Below, piece after piece: positions 49,287 to 54,811 of a DNA stretch of 54,811 nt. The notes below the pieces were generated by a model. That model had not been told where the DNA came from. It made no database searches and saw only the letters and a program-made list of their open reading frames with translations. The stretch covers positions 1-54,811 of the forward strand of contig CAYWWV010000006.1 in assembly GCA_964462185.1 (NCBI GenBank). The letters run 5' to 3'. Numbering within the stretch: position 1 is the stretch's first letter; each line of letters opens with the position of its first letter. Source of the DNA: RBG-16-57-9 sp964462185. GTDB taxonomy: Archaea; Thermoproteota; Bathyarchaeia; TCS64. Position numbers and translations under genes: made by a program.

Positions 49287-49745
49287 TTGGTTACGAAAAG
49301 GTCCAACCTCTACGCGGTCAAGGTCACCAACGGCCAAGAGAAGGCGGTAGCCATGATGCTGGCCGACAAGGCCAAGGTGGAGTCTTCCCCAGTGAAGGCC
49401 ATCCTGGCACCAGACGAGCTGAGAGGTTACATCATCATCGAGTCCCCCACCCCCCACGCAGTGGACGAGCTCATCAGGGGACTTAGGCACACCAGGGAGA
49501 GGGTTCAAGGCACCATAAGCCCCGACGAGGTGGAACACTATATTGAGACCAAGCCGGTGATGGAGGGCTTGGAGGAGGGGGCCCTGGTGGAGGTGGTGGC
49601 AGGCCCCTTCAAGGGGATGCAGGCCAGGGTGGTGAGGGTGGACCCCTCCAAGGAGGAGGTGACCGTGGAGATACTGGAGGCGGCCTTCACCCTCCCCATC
49701 ACAGTCCACGCCGACTATGTCCGTGAGCTTAAAGGAGTAGAGTAG
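49287..49745 (+). CDS. spt5: Transcription elongation factor Spt5 (NusG)
   Basis: The 152-aa protein from TTG has the NGN domain (NLYAVKVTNGQEKAVAMMLA, VKAILAPDELRGYIIIES, VDELIRGLRHTRERVQG) and a KOW domain (GLEEGALVEVVAGPFKGMQA, VVRVDPSKEEVTVEILEAAF). It keeps RNA polymerase processive. It precedes uL11 by 3 nt, the classical archaeal arrangement. Confidence 0.95.
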   Translation: MVTKRSNLYAVKVTNGQEKAVAMMLADKAKVESSPVKAILAPDELRGYIIIESPTPHAVDELIRGLRHTRERVQGTISPDEVEHYIETKPVMEGLEEGALVEVVAGPFKGMQARVVRVDPSKEEVTVEILEAAFTLPITVHADYVRELKGVE

Positions 49746-49748
49746 TGT

Positions 49749-50237
49749 ATGGTTGAGAAGACGTTTAACTTCATAGTTAACGGGGGTCAGGCCACGGGTG
49801 GTCCTCCCATTGGGCCGGCTCTGGGCCCCCTCGGCGTAAACATCATGGCCATCGTGAACGAGATCAACGCCAAGACGGCGGACTATCAGGGGCTGCCTAT
49901 CCCAGTGGAGGTGACGGTGGACACCGACACCAGGCAGTTCCAGGTCAAGGTGGGTATGCTCACCACCTTCGCCCTCATAAGCCAGGCCACGGGCATCAAG
50001 AAGGGCTCCGGCCGTCCCAATGAGGAGTTCGTGGCAGACCTCTCCTTCGACCAGTTGGTGGACATAGCCAAGAAGAAGAGGGAGGGCCTCCTAGCGGCCA
50101 CCCTGAAGTCCGCCGTGAGGGAGGTGGTGGGTACTTGCCAGAGCGCTGGGGTGACCATTGATGGCCGCCCCGCCAAGGAGGTGCAGAAGGCCATCGCCGC
50201 GGGGGAGTATGACCACCTCCTCGTGGAGGCCGAATAA
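49749..50237 (+). CDS. rpl11: 50S ribosomal protein uL11
   Basis: The 162-aa protein has FIVNGGQATGGPPIGPALGP, LGVNIMAIVNEINAKTADYQ, GIKKGSGRPNEEFVADLSFD and VREVVGTCQSAGVTIDGRPA, the uL11 blocks that bind the GTPase centre of 23S rRNA. 40 nt separate it from uL1. Confidence 0.96.
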   Translation: MVEKTFNFIVNGGQATGGPPIGPALGPLGVNIMAIVNEINAKTADYQGLPIPVEVTVDTDTRQFQVKVGMLTTFALISQATGIKKGSGRPNEEFVADLSFDQLVDIAKKKREGLLAATLKSAVREVVGTCQSAGVTIDGRPAKEVQKAIAAGEYDHLLVEAE

Positions 50238-50238
50238 G

Positions 50239-50248
50239 ATTTAAAAAG
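50239..50248 (+). promoter_or_regulatory. Possible internal promoter before rpl1
   Basis: AGATTTAAAAAGG directly after the uL11 stop lies about 34 nt before the uL1 ATG and resembles a TATA element, so uL1-uL10 may also be transcribed on their own. Confidence 0.35.
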
Positions 50249-50277
50249 GACACTAGGTGAGAAGAAGGGGAATCTAA

Positions 50278-50922
50278 ATGTCGCTCCCGAGGGAAAAAAT
50301 AATTGAAGCAGTCCAAAAGGCTAGGGAGCTAGCCAAGCCCAGGGGTTTCGAGCAGAGCTTTGATCTAGCCATAAACCTGAGGGAGTTAGACATGAACCGC
50401 CCTGAGAACAGGGTGAACCTCCGTTTCCAGCTTCCCCACCGCATAGGGGAGAGGAAGGTCTTGGTGTTTGCCTCTGGCGACCTGGCTCTGAGGGCTAGGA
50501 GGGCTGGGGCGGACAGGGTTGTGGAGCCCCAGGAGCTGGAGCTGTTCGCGCAGGACAGGAAGGCCGCCAAGAAGAACCTCGCCGGTTTTGACGCGTTTAT
50601 TGCTGAGGCTCCCCTTATGCCTTTGGTGGGCCGGGTGGCGGGGCCCATCTTGGGGCCTAGGGGTAAGATGCCCATACCCGTACCCCCCCAAGCGCCCATC
50701 GACGAGATCGTGGAGCGGGAGCGGAGGACGGTGGTGCTTAGGAGTCGGGACAAGCCCTTCGTCCACTGCATCGTGGGTAAGGAGAGCATGAGTGATGAGG
50801 AGGTGGCCGACAACATTGAGGCTGTTATTAGGAACCTGGCGGCGGCCACCCCCAGGGGCTTCGCTAATATCAAGAGCATCTACTTGAAGCTGACGATGGG
50901 TGAGGCGGTAAGGGTTTACTAG
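50278..50922 (+). CDS. rpl1: 50S ribosomal protein uL1
   Basis: The 214-aa protein has FDLAINLRELDMNRPENRVN, VLVFASGDLALRARRAGADR, VGRVAGPILGPRGKMPIPVP and FVHCIVGKESMSDEEVADNI. uL1 binds the mobile L1 stalk; in archaea it can also bind its own mRNA. It abuts uL10 (TAG directly followed by GTG). Confidence 0.96.
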   Translation: MSLPREKIIEAVQKARELAKPRGFEQSFDLAINLRELDMNRPENRVNLRFQLPHRIGERKVLVFASGDLALRARRAGADRVVEPQELELFAQDRKAAKKNLAGFDAFIAEAPLMPLVGRVAGPILGPRGKMPIPVPPQAPIDEIVERERRTVVLRSRDKPFVHCIVGKESMSDEEVADNIEAVIRNLAAATPRGFANIKSIYLKLTMGEAVRVY

Positions 50923-51792
50923 GTGAAAGAGTTGAGTAAAGCAGTTCTCCAGGAGAAGGTCAAAGCCGTTGAGGAGACGGTGAAGCTTCTTAAAGAGTAC
51001 CCCGTGGTGGCGGCGGCAGACCTCAACAAGGTCTCGGCCTCCATGCTCCAGGATGTGAGGAAGAAGCTGCGGGGGCGCCTATTATTCAAGGTTGTTAAGC
51101 GTTCTATTATGGCTAAGAGCCTGGAGGCTGCTGGGAAGGAGGGCTGGGAGGAGTTCAACGAGAGGATCGCCGGCCCCAACATCTTCTTGTTCACCAGTGG
51201 GAACCCCTACAAGGTTGCCATGGAGTTGGAGGCCAGCAAGGTCAAGGTCTTCGCCAGGCCTGGGGAGCTGGCCCAGCAGGACATCGTTCTGCCGGCTGGG
51301 AACACGGGGCTGAGCCCTGGCCCCCTCATAGGCCTCTTCGGGGTGCTGGGTGTGAGGACCCGCATCGAGGGGGGGAACATCTGGGTGACCCAGGACACCC
51401 TGGTCTGCCGCAAGGGGGAGCCCATCAGCGAGGAGTTGGCCGAGATACTCCAGAGGATGGGTATAAGGGCCTCCGAGATGGGCTTGAAGATCAAGGCGGC
51501 CTACGACAACGGTGTCACCATCCCCGGCGAGGAGCTGGTTTTGGACCTTGGGGAGTACCGTTCCAGGCTGGAGCAGGCCTACCAGTGGGCCTTCCGCGTG
51601 GCCGTGGAGGCCGCCTACCCCGCCCCCACAACGGTGCCCGTGATCCTGGCCCGGCTGAGGCAGCGCGCCCTGGCCGTGGCCGTGGAGGCTGGGTGGCCCA
51701 CCGTGGAGACGGTGCCCCTGCTGGTGGCCAAGGCCGCGGCCCAGGCCCGGAGCCTGGCCATGAAGGTCGGCCAACACCAGGCCGAGGACTGA
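50923..51792 (+). CDS. rpl10: 50S ribosomal stalk base protein uL10 (P0)
   Basis: The 289-aa protein from GTG has the rRNA-binding part (LLKEYPVVAAADLNKVSASM, MLQDVRKKLRGRLLFKVVKR), the archaeal insertion (SPGPLIGLFGVLGVRTRIEG, NIWVTQDTLVCRKGEPISEE) and a C-terminal helical spine that binds P1 dimers (AVEAAYPAPTTVPVILARLR, QRALAVAVEAGWPTVETVPL). It ends GQHQAED without the acidic GLGALFG-type tail found in many archaeal P0 proteins. P1 is not next to it. Confidence 0.95.
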   Translation: MKELSKAVLQEKVKAVEETVKLLKEYPVVAAADLNKVSASMLQDVRKKLRGRLLFKVVKRSIMAKSLEAAGKEGWEEFNERIAGPNIFLFTSGNPYKVAMELEASKVKVFARPGELAQQDIVLPAGNTGLSPGPLIGLFGVLGVRTRIEGGNIWVTQDTLVCRKGEPISEELAEILQRMGIRASEMGLKIKAAYDNGVTIPGEELVLDLGEYRSRLEQAYQWAFRVAVEAAYPAPTTVPVILARLRQRALAVAVEAGWPTVETVPLLVAKAAAQARSLAMKVGQHQAED

Positions 51793-51803
51793 TCCCGGCA
51801 ACC

Positions 51804-51811
51804 CATATATG
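51804..51811 (+). promoter_or_regulatory. TATA box of the phosphoesterase gene (leaderless)
   Basis: CATATATG is centred 27 nt before the GTG at 51834. That is the distance from an archaeal TATA box to the transcription start, so the mRNA probably begins at the start codon. Confidence 0.6.
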
Positions 51812-51833
51812 GGCTGGCCCCCGCTTCCTTTAT

Positions 51834-52397
51834 GTGGCTGGTTCTCTAGAGGAGTACGCCTGTAAGCGGAGGCTGGGGGAGACCCCTGAGCCCAGGGGTG
51901 GGGAGGGGGGTGGAGGAGGCTCCCCCTTGTTCGTGGTCCAGAAGCACCGGGCCTCCACCCTCCACTACGATTTCAGGCTGGAGGTGGGGGGTGTGTTGAA
52001 GAGCTGGGTTCTCCCCAAGGGGCCCTCCCTGGACCCCTCTGTGAGGCGGCTGGCCATACCCGTGGAGGACCACCCCTTGGATTACTCAGGCTTCGAGGGG
52101 GTTATCCCCCCTGGCAACTATGGGGCGGGGGCGGTGATCGTCTGGGACCGGGGTGGCTATGTGAACCTGAAGCCTGAGAGGGGGGTGGAGGAGTGGCTGA
52201 TGGAGGGCCACCTGAGCCTGGGGCTGGAGGGGGTGAAGCTCCGGGGAGGCTTCCACCTGTTGAGGACCCGGAGGGGGGACTGGCTGTTCTTCAAGGCCCG
52301 GGACGGCTACGAGAGGCCGGGGTGGGACGTGTTGGAGGAGATGCCCAACTCGGTTCTCACCGGGAGAAGCCTGGAGGAGCTGGCCGGCGAGCCCTAG
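51834..52397 (+). CDS. Stand-alone LigD-type 3'-phosphoesterase domain protein
   Basis: The 187-aa protein matches the phosphoesterase domain of LigD, which trims 3'-phosphates and ribonucleotides at DNA ends in end joining. Motifs: FVVQKHRASTLHYDFRLEVG with catalytic His, LKSWVLPKGPSLDPS, VEDHPLDYSGFEGVIPPGNY and GAGAVIVWDRGGY, then LRGGFHLLRTRRGDWLFFKA. No ligase or polymerase domain is attached. Such solo domains occur in archaea. The GTG start is set by the TATA box; the longer upstream frame overlaps uL10. Ku, ligase and primase partners are not in the window. Confidence 0.9.
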   Translation: MAGSLEEYACKRRLGETPEPRGGEGGGGGSPLFVVQKHRASTLHYDFRLEVGGVLKSWVLPKGPSLDPSVRRLAIPVEDHPLDYSGFEGVIPPGNYGAGAVIVWDRGGYVNLKPERGVEEWLMEGHLSLGLEGVKLRGGFHLLRTRRGDWLFFKARDGYERPGWDVLEEMPNSVLTGRSLEELAGEP

Positions 52398-52676
52398 ACA
52401 GGGGCTTGGAAGACGCTTCACGTGACCACCCTCTAACCCAGCGTTTCTCGGGGGACACATCCTTGTTACACGGGAACACGCATAAAGCAACCAAAAGGAT
52501 GCCAAAACAGACAACCCCCGGACCTAGCTAGATCCCGACACCTCTTAGCGACACGCCCAAAGTCACCAAAACCGGCAAAAAAAGATGGCCGATTTCGACA
52601 CTTCAAAGGCGCCCCGTGCCAACTCTACACACATCCAGCCTAAAAACTATTTAACCCAAAAACAACCATCATCTTA
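52398..52676. other. Intergenic stretch, no gene seen
   Basis: This 279-nt stretch holds no convincing open frame, tRNA or repeat. The + strand changes to A- and C-rich sequence, unlike the G-rich genes before it. CTATTTAACCC at about 52648-52658 may be the promoter element of the next gene. Confidence 0.4.
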
Positions 52677-52685
52677 GTGGCTCCC

Positions 52686-53003
52686 ATGTCAGAAGACACC
52701 CCCTGGGAAGACCTTAAACACAGCGACTACCACGCCCTCCTCCAAGAAGCCCAAAACCAACTCAGGAGCATAGACGCCCAGATAGAAGGCATCCAACGCA
52801 TAAGCAACGTCATACTCATCAAGAAAAGCCAGAGCGAATACTACAAAGTCTCCGACGACCTCCCCCTGGAGATGAGCGTCGCCCTCATGGAGATCGCCGA
52901 GGGCCTCAAAGACGGACTCATGCAGATAGAGAAGACGCTGGCCAGGCTGGAGGCACGCCTCGACACCCTCCAAGACAACGAATACAAGGAGCAGTACAGG
53001 TAG
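52686..53003 (+). CDS. Small coiled-coil protein of unknown function
   Basis: The 105-aa protein from ATG 52686 (GTG 52677 is also possible) is helical and charged: LKHSDYHALLQEAQNQLRSI, DAQIEGIQRISNVILIKKSQ, then LEMSVALMEIAEGLKDGLMQ and IEKTLARLEARLDTLQDNEY. Heptad patterns suggest a coiled-coil dimer. It is reminiscent of prefoldin-beta-like or phage/plasmid helical proteins, but no family is recognised. Codon use (many AAC, AAA) differs from genes before 52.4 kb. Confidence 0.55.
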   Translation: MSEDTPWEDLKHSDYHALLQEAQNQLRSIDAQIEGIQRISNVILIKKSQSEYYKVSDDLPLEMSVALMEIAEGLKDGLMQIEKTLARLEARLDTLQDNEYKEQYR

Positions 53004-53285
53004 CCCGACGCCTACGCCCCGTAAAGAGACCGGGACTACTGGGCACGGCTCCACTTCTGGTAGCCCAACAACGCGACAAGCCTCGACAAACTCTCAAGAT
53101 TAGGGTTCAGCCGAAACAACCCCAACACCAGTGCGACCCTGGACAAGCTCGTCGGGCACCAGCAAGGCGACAGACTCTGGGACGACCGCTACATTAAGGG
53201 AAGCCGAAGAACACGCCGCATACACGCGAGAGGGAGCTGTGACTACCCCTAAAAATATGCAAAGTCTTCAAAAGTTTCTACGAAT
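53004..53285. other. Intergenic stretch with possible gene remnant
   Basis: Between the coiled-coil gene and the hydrogenase terminator, one forward frame from about 53063 to the TAA near 53250 reads protein-like (NNATSLDKLSRLGFSRNNPN, TSATLDKLVGHQQGDRLWDD) but has no start codon and is preceded by a TAG. It may be a decayed gene. No tRNA or repeat array is seen. Confidence 0.3.
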
Positions 53286-53295
53286 AAAAAAAAAA
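53286..53295 (-). terminator. T10 terminator of the hydrogenase operon
   Basis: The reverse strand has ten consecutive T starting 4 nt after the TAA (53299-53301) of the ferredoxin-like subunit gene. This is a clear archaeal-style terminator. Confidence 0.75.
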
Positions 53296-53298
53296 GGG

Positions 53299-53634
53299 TT
53301 AGGTCTCGAAGACCCTCTTCTCAGGCTTGTAGCCTGGCGCCTGCACATGATCCAGGGGCGTTATCGCCTGGTGCATGCAGCTCCGGACACACAGGTGACA
53401 GTACATGCACCTGTAGGGGTCCCACTCCACGCGCTTGCCCTCGACGTCCACCTTTATAGCGCCCGAGGGGCAGAGCCGCTCACAGTCTTGGCACTGGTCG
53501 CACTTAGCCATGTCGAAGCTCAGCTCACCCCTCGTGCCGGGCACATGCTCGGGCTTCTCGAATGGGTACCTCACCGTCGCCGGCTTGGAGAACAGGTTCC
53601 GCAGGATGTTATCCAGCATCTTAGGCATTCTCAC
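53299..53634 (-). CDS. Energy-converting hydrogenase iron-sulfur subunit (NuoI/EchF-like)
   Basis: The 111-aa protein has two [4Fe-4S] binding sets, CDQCQDCERLCP and CMYCHLCVRSC, as in the NuoI/EchF/MbhN-type subunit that relays electrons between ferredoxin and the NiFe subunit pair. The second cluster lacks the usual Pro after its last Cys (Met instead). Start GTG 53634 overlaps the large-subunit stop by 4 nt; ATG 53628 is an alternative. It is the last gene of the operon, closed by a T10 terminator. Confidence 0.9.
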   Translation of the reverse strand: MRMPKMLDNILRNLFSKPATVRYPFEKPEHVPGTRGELSFDMAKCDQCQDCERLCPSGAIKVDVEGKRVEWDPYRCMYCHLCVRSCMHQAITPLDHVQAPGYKPEKRVFET

Positions 53635-54755
53635 TGACCTCCCTTATCCACGTAGGTGATCCTCTCGGTGCACGCGAGACACGGATCTATGCTGTGAACT
53701 ATAGCGGGTATGTCCGAGATATCGTACCCCTTGAGCATGTGCAGCAGCGGAGGTATGTTAGGCAGGGTCGGCGTCCTTATCCTCATGCGCTCCAGGTGGA
53801 TGGTCCCGTTCCCCACAGCGTAGTAGAAGCACTCGCCCCTGGGCTGCTCGACGCGGACTACGGAGACGCCCTCCGGGAACCTGTCGTTCTTGTTCACTAT
53901 GGGCCCCTCGGGCATATCCCTCAACGCCGCCTCGATGAGGTCGATGCTCTGGAAGACCTCGTCGAACCTCACCAGCGTCCTGGAGTAGACGTCCTCGCCG
54001 TCGTGGGTTATGGGCTCGAAGTCGAGGAACCCGTACGCCTCGTAATGGTTGTTCCTCATGTCCTGGGGGATGCCGCTCCCCCTTATGGTGGGACCCACCG
54101 CCCCCAGGTGGACCGCGTCCTTCTTGGGCAGGATCCCCTTGCCCACCTGCTTCTCCTGGAAGGCCTTGTCCTTGTAGAAGACCGGCACCAATGTCTCCAT
54201 ATTCTTCCTAAGTCTCTCCATGTCCGCGTGGTACCGCTTGATGAGGCCCTCGTCCATGTCCGTGTTTACGCCGCCGATGACGTTGGTGGATAGGTGGATA
54301 CGGTGACCCGCCGTCGCCTCGTTGAGCTCCAGCACGATCTCCCTTATCCGCCATATCTGCATGAAGAGGCTCTCAAACCCGACGCCCTCGGCGAACAGGC
54401 CCAGCCACAGAAGGTGGCTCTGGAGCCTCGATAGCTCGGCCCAAACGGTGCGCAGGTACTTGGCCCGCGGCGGCACCTCTGTGTCCGTGAGTTTCTCTAT
54501 GCTCTCACAGTACGCCATGCCGTGCATAAAGTTGCAGATGCCACAGATACGCTCACAGAGGTATATGTTCCTCCTGTAGTCGTTGAGCTCGATGGCCTTC
54601 TCTATCCCACGGTGGATGTACCCGATCTGGGGGACCACATCCACGATCTTCTCCTCCTCAACCACGAACCTCAGCTGTAGCGGCTCAGGGAGCACAGGGT
54701 GCTGAGGACCGAACGGAAACACCGTCGTCTTAACTTCTTCTCTCTGCTTACTCAT
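53631..54755 (-). CDS. Group 4 [NiFe] hydrogenase large subunit (Ech/Mbh type)
   Basis: The 374-aa protein starts ATG 54755 (MSKQREEVKTTVFPFGPQHP) behind a strong GGAGGTGTGA ribosome site; 11 further upstream codons are in frame. The NiFe ligands are present: ERICGICNFMHGMAY (CxxC, N-terminal) and DPCLACTERI (CxxC, C-terminal), so it is a hydrogenase and not the metal-free complex I homologue NuoD. Further blocks: VVPQIGYIHRGIEKAIELND, RLQSHLLWLGLFAEGVGFES, GPTIRGSGIPQD. Membrane-bound group 4 enzymes couple ferredoxin oxidation to proton reduction and ion pumping. The other subunits lie beyond the window. Confidence 0.93.
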   Translation of the reverse strand: MSKQREEVKTTVFPFGPQHPVLPEPLQLRFVVEEEKIVDVVPQIGYIHRGIEKAIELNDYRRNIYLCERICGICNFMHGMAYCESIEKLTDTEVPPRAKYLRTVWAELSRLQSHLLWLGLFAEGVGFESLFMQIWRIREIVLELNEATAGHRIHLSTNVIGGVNTDMDEGLIKRYHADMERLRKNMETLVPVFYKDKAFQEKQVGKGILPKKDAVHLGAVGPTIRGSGIPQDMRNNHYEAYGFLDFEPITHDGEDVYSRTLVRFDEVFQSIDLIEAALRDMPEGPIVNKNDRFPEGVSVVRVEQPRGECFYYAVGNGTIHLERMRIRTPTLPNIPPLLHMLKGYDISDIPAIVHSIDPCLACTERITYVDKGGQ

Positions 54756-54760
54756 TCCAG

Positions 54761-54770
54761 TCACACCTCC
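54761..54770 (-). promoter_or_regulatory. Ribosome-binding site of the hydrogenase large subunit
   Basis: The reverse strand reads GGAGGTGTGA, close to the archaeal consensus, 5 nt before the ATG at 54755. It decides between this ATG and an in-frame GTG upstream. Confidence 0.7.
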
Positions 54771-54811
54771 AACATCTGCCGGCTTCACACTCAGCCGTGC
54801 ACCTGTCGAAC

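Noticed and set aside
53040..53250. Pyrrolysine read-through of the TAG before the gene-like frame
   Set aside because: There is no start codon upstream within the frame before another stop (TAA near 53024), and no pyl genes are seen, so read-through is unsupported.
53131..53637. Forward 168-codon frame at the right end
   Set aside because: It is mostly antisense to the ferredoxin-like hydrogenase subunit, which has two clear cysteine clusters, and it crosses the T10 terminator.
53631..54755. Complex I subunit NuoD instead of hydrogenase
   Set aside because: Both CxxC nickel-ligand motifs are present, which complex I NuoD lacks.
1..54811. CRISPR arrays, insertion sequences, rRNA and tRNA genes
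   Set aside because: Intergenic gaps were read for repeat-spacer patterns, terminal repeats, transposase frames and tRNA cloverleaf sequences, and none was found. A covariance-model search would be decisive for small RNAs.

Overview
The window is archaeal chromosome. The core genes are of archaeal type: eIF1A, eS1 (S3ae), uS15 of the archaeal/eukaryotic form, eS19, eL31, eL39, LX/eL20, PDCD5, prefoldin alpha, FtsY, SecE, Spt5/NusG and the KEOPS genes pcc1, bud32 and kae1. Promoters look archaeal (TATA boxes, many about 25 nt from the start codon, implying leaderless mRNAs). GC content is high and TTG/GTG starts and 4-nt overlaps (TTGA, GTGA) are common. A group 4 [NiFe] hydrogenase, comB, a DUF6754 membrane operon and type IV pilin-like genes suggest an uncultivated anaerobe of the Thermoproteota/TACK side, Bathyarchaeia-like. 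That placement is inference. Three runs of 100 N make this a draft scaffold.

Layout. 1-2.4 kb: pilin fragment, a possible broken small gene, an Lrp-like regulator and a glycosyltransferase. 2.4-6.5 kb: comB (cut by a false gap), an amidohydrolase, serS, and an ArsR regulator with a zinc-ribbon protein. 6.5-9 kb: eIF1A, a pilin/FlaF-like protein and small unknowns. 9-12 kb: a four-gene membrane operon with a DUF6754 protein. 12.3-19.6 kb: D-aminoacylase, then a tightly overlapping operon BadF-type sugar kinase - murQ - namZ (DUF1343) - nagA, then an M28 aminopeptidase. 19.6-29 kb: ahcY and a double-transglutaminase / membrane protein / MoxR / DUF58 / membrane protein operon. 29-32.7 kb: a zinc-ribbon coiled-coil protein, a flippase and a response regulator with PAS domains (the last two meet at a gap). 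32.7-43.7 kb: eS1, pcc1, DHH phosphoesterase, uS15, CBS-AlbA_2 protein, rdgB, bud32, kae1, leuS, a short alaS and the stalk protein P1. 43.8-45.8 kb: acetamidase, a Cys-rich protein and a secreted protein. 46-51.8 kb: a long translation/secretion operon. 51.8-54.8 kb: a stand-alone LigD phosphoesterase domain, a small coiled-coil protein and the hydrogenase subunits.

The most interesting system is the 14.06-18.19 kb operon. Its four products form a complete route from N-acetylmuramic acid-ended glycans to glucosamine-6-phosphate: exo-muramidase NamZ, a MurK-like kinase, the etherase MurQ and the deacetylase NagA. It is flanked by enzymes able to act on D-amino-acid derivatives and peptides. 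In an archaeon, which does not make murein, this looks like catabolism of bacterial cell wall. Second is the DUF6754 four-gene membrane operon, which has no known function. Other notable points are an alanyl-tRNA synthetase that ends after its editing domain, a stalk protein gene displaced from the L11-L1-L10 operon, and a LigD-type phosphoesterase in that place.
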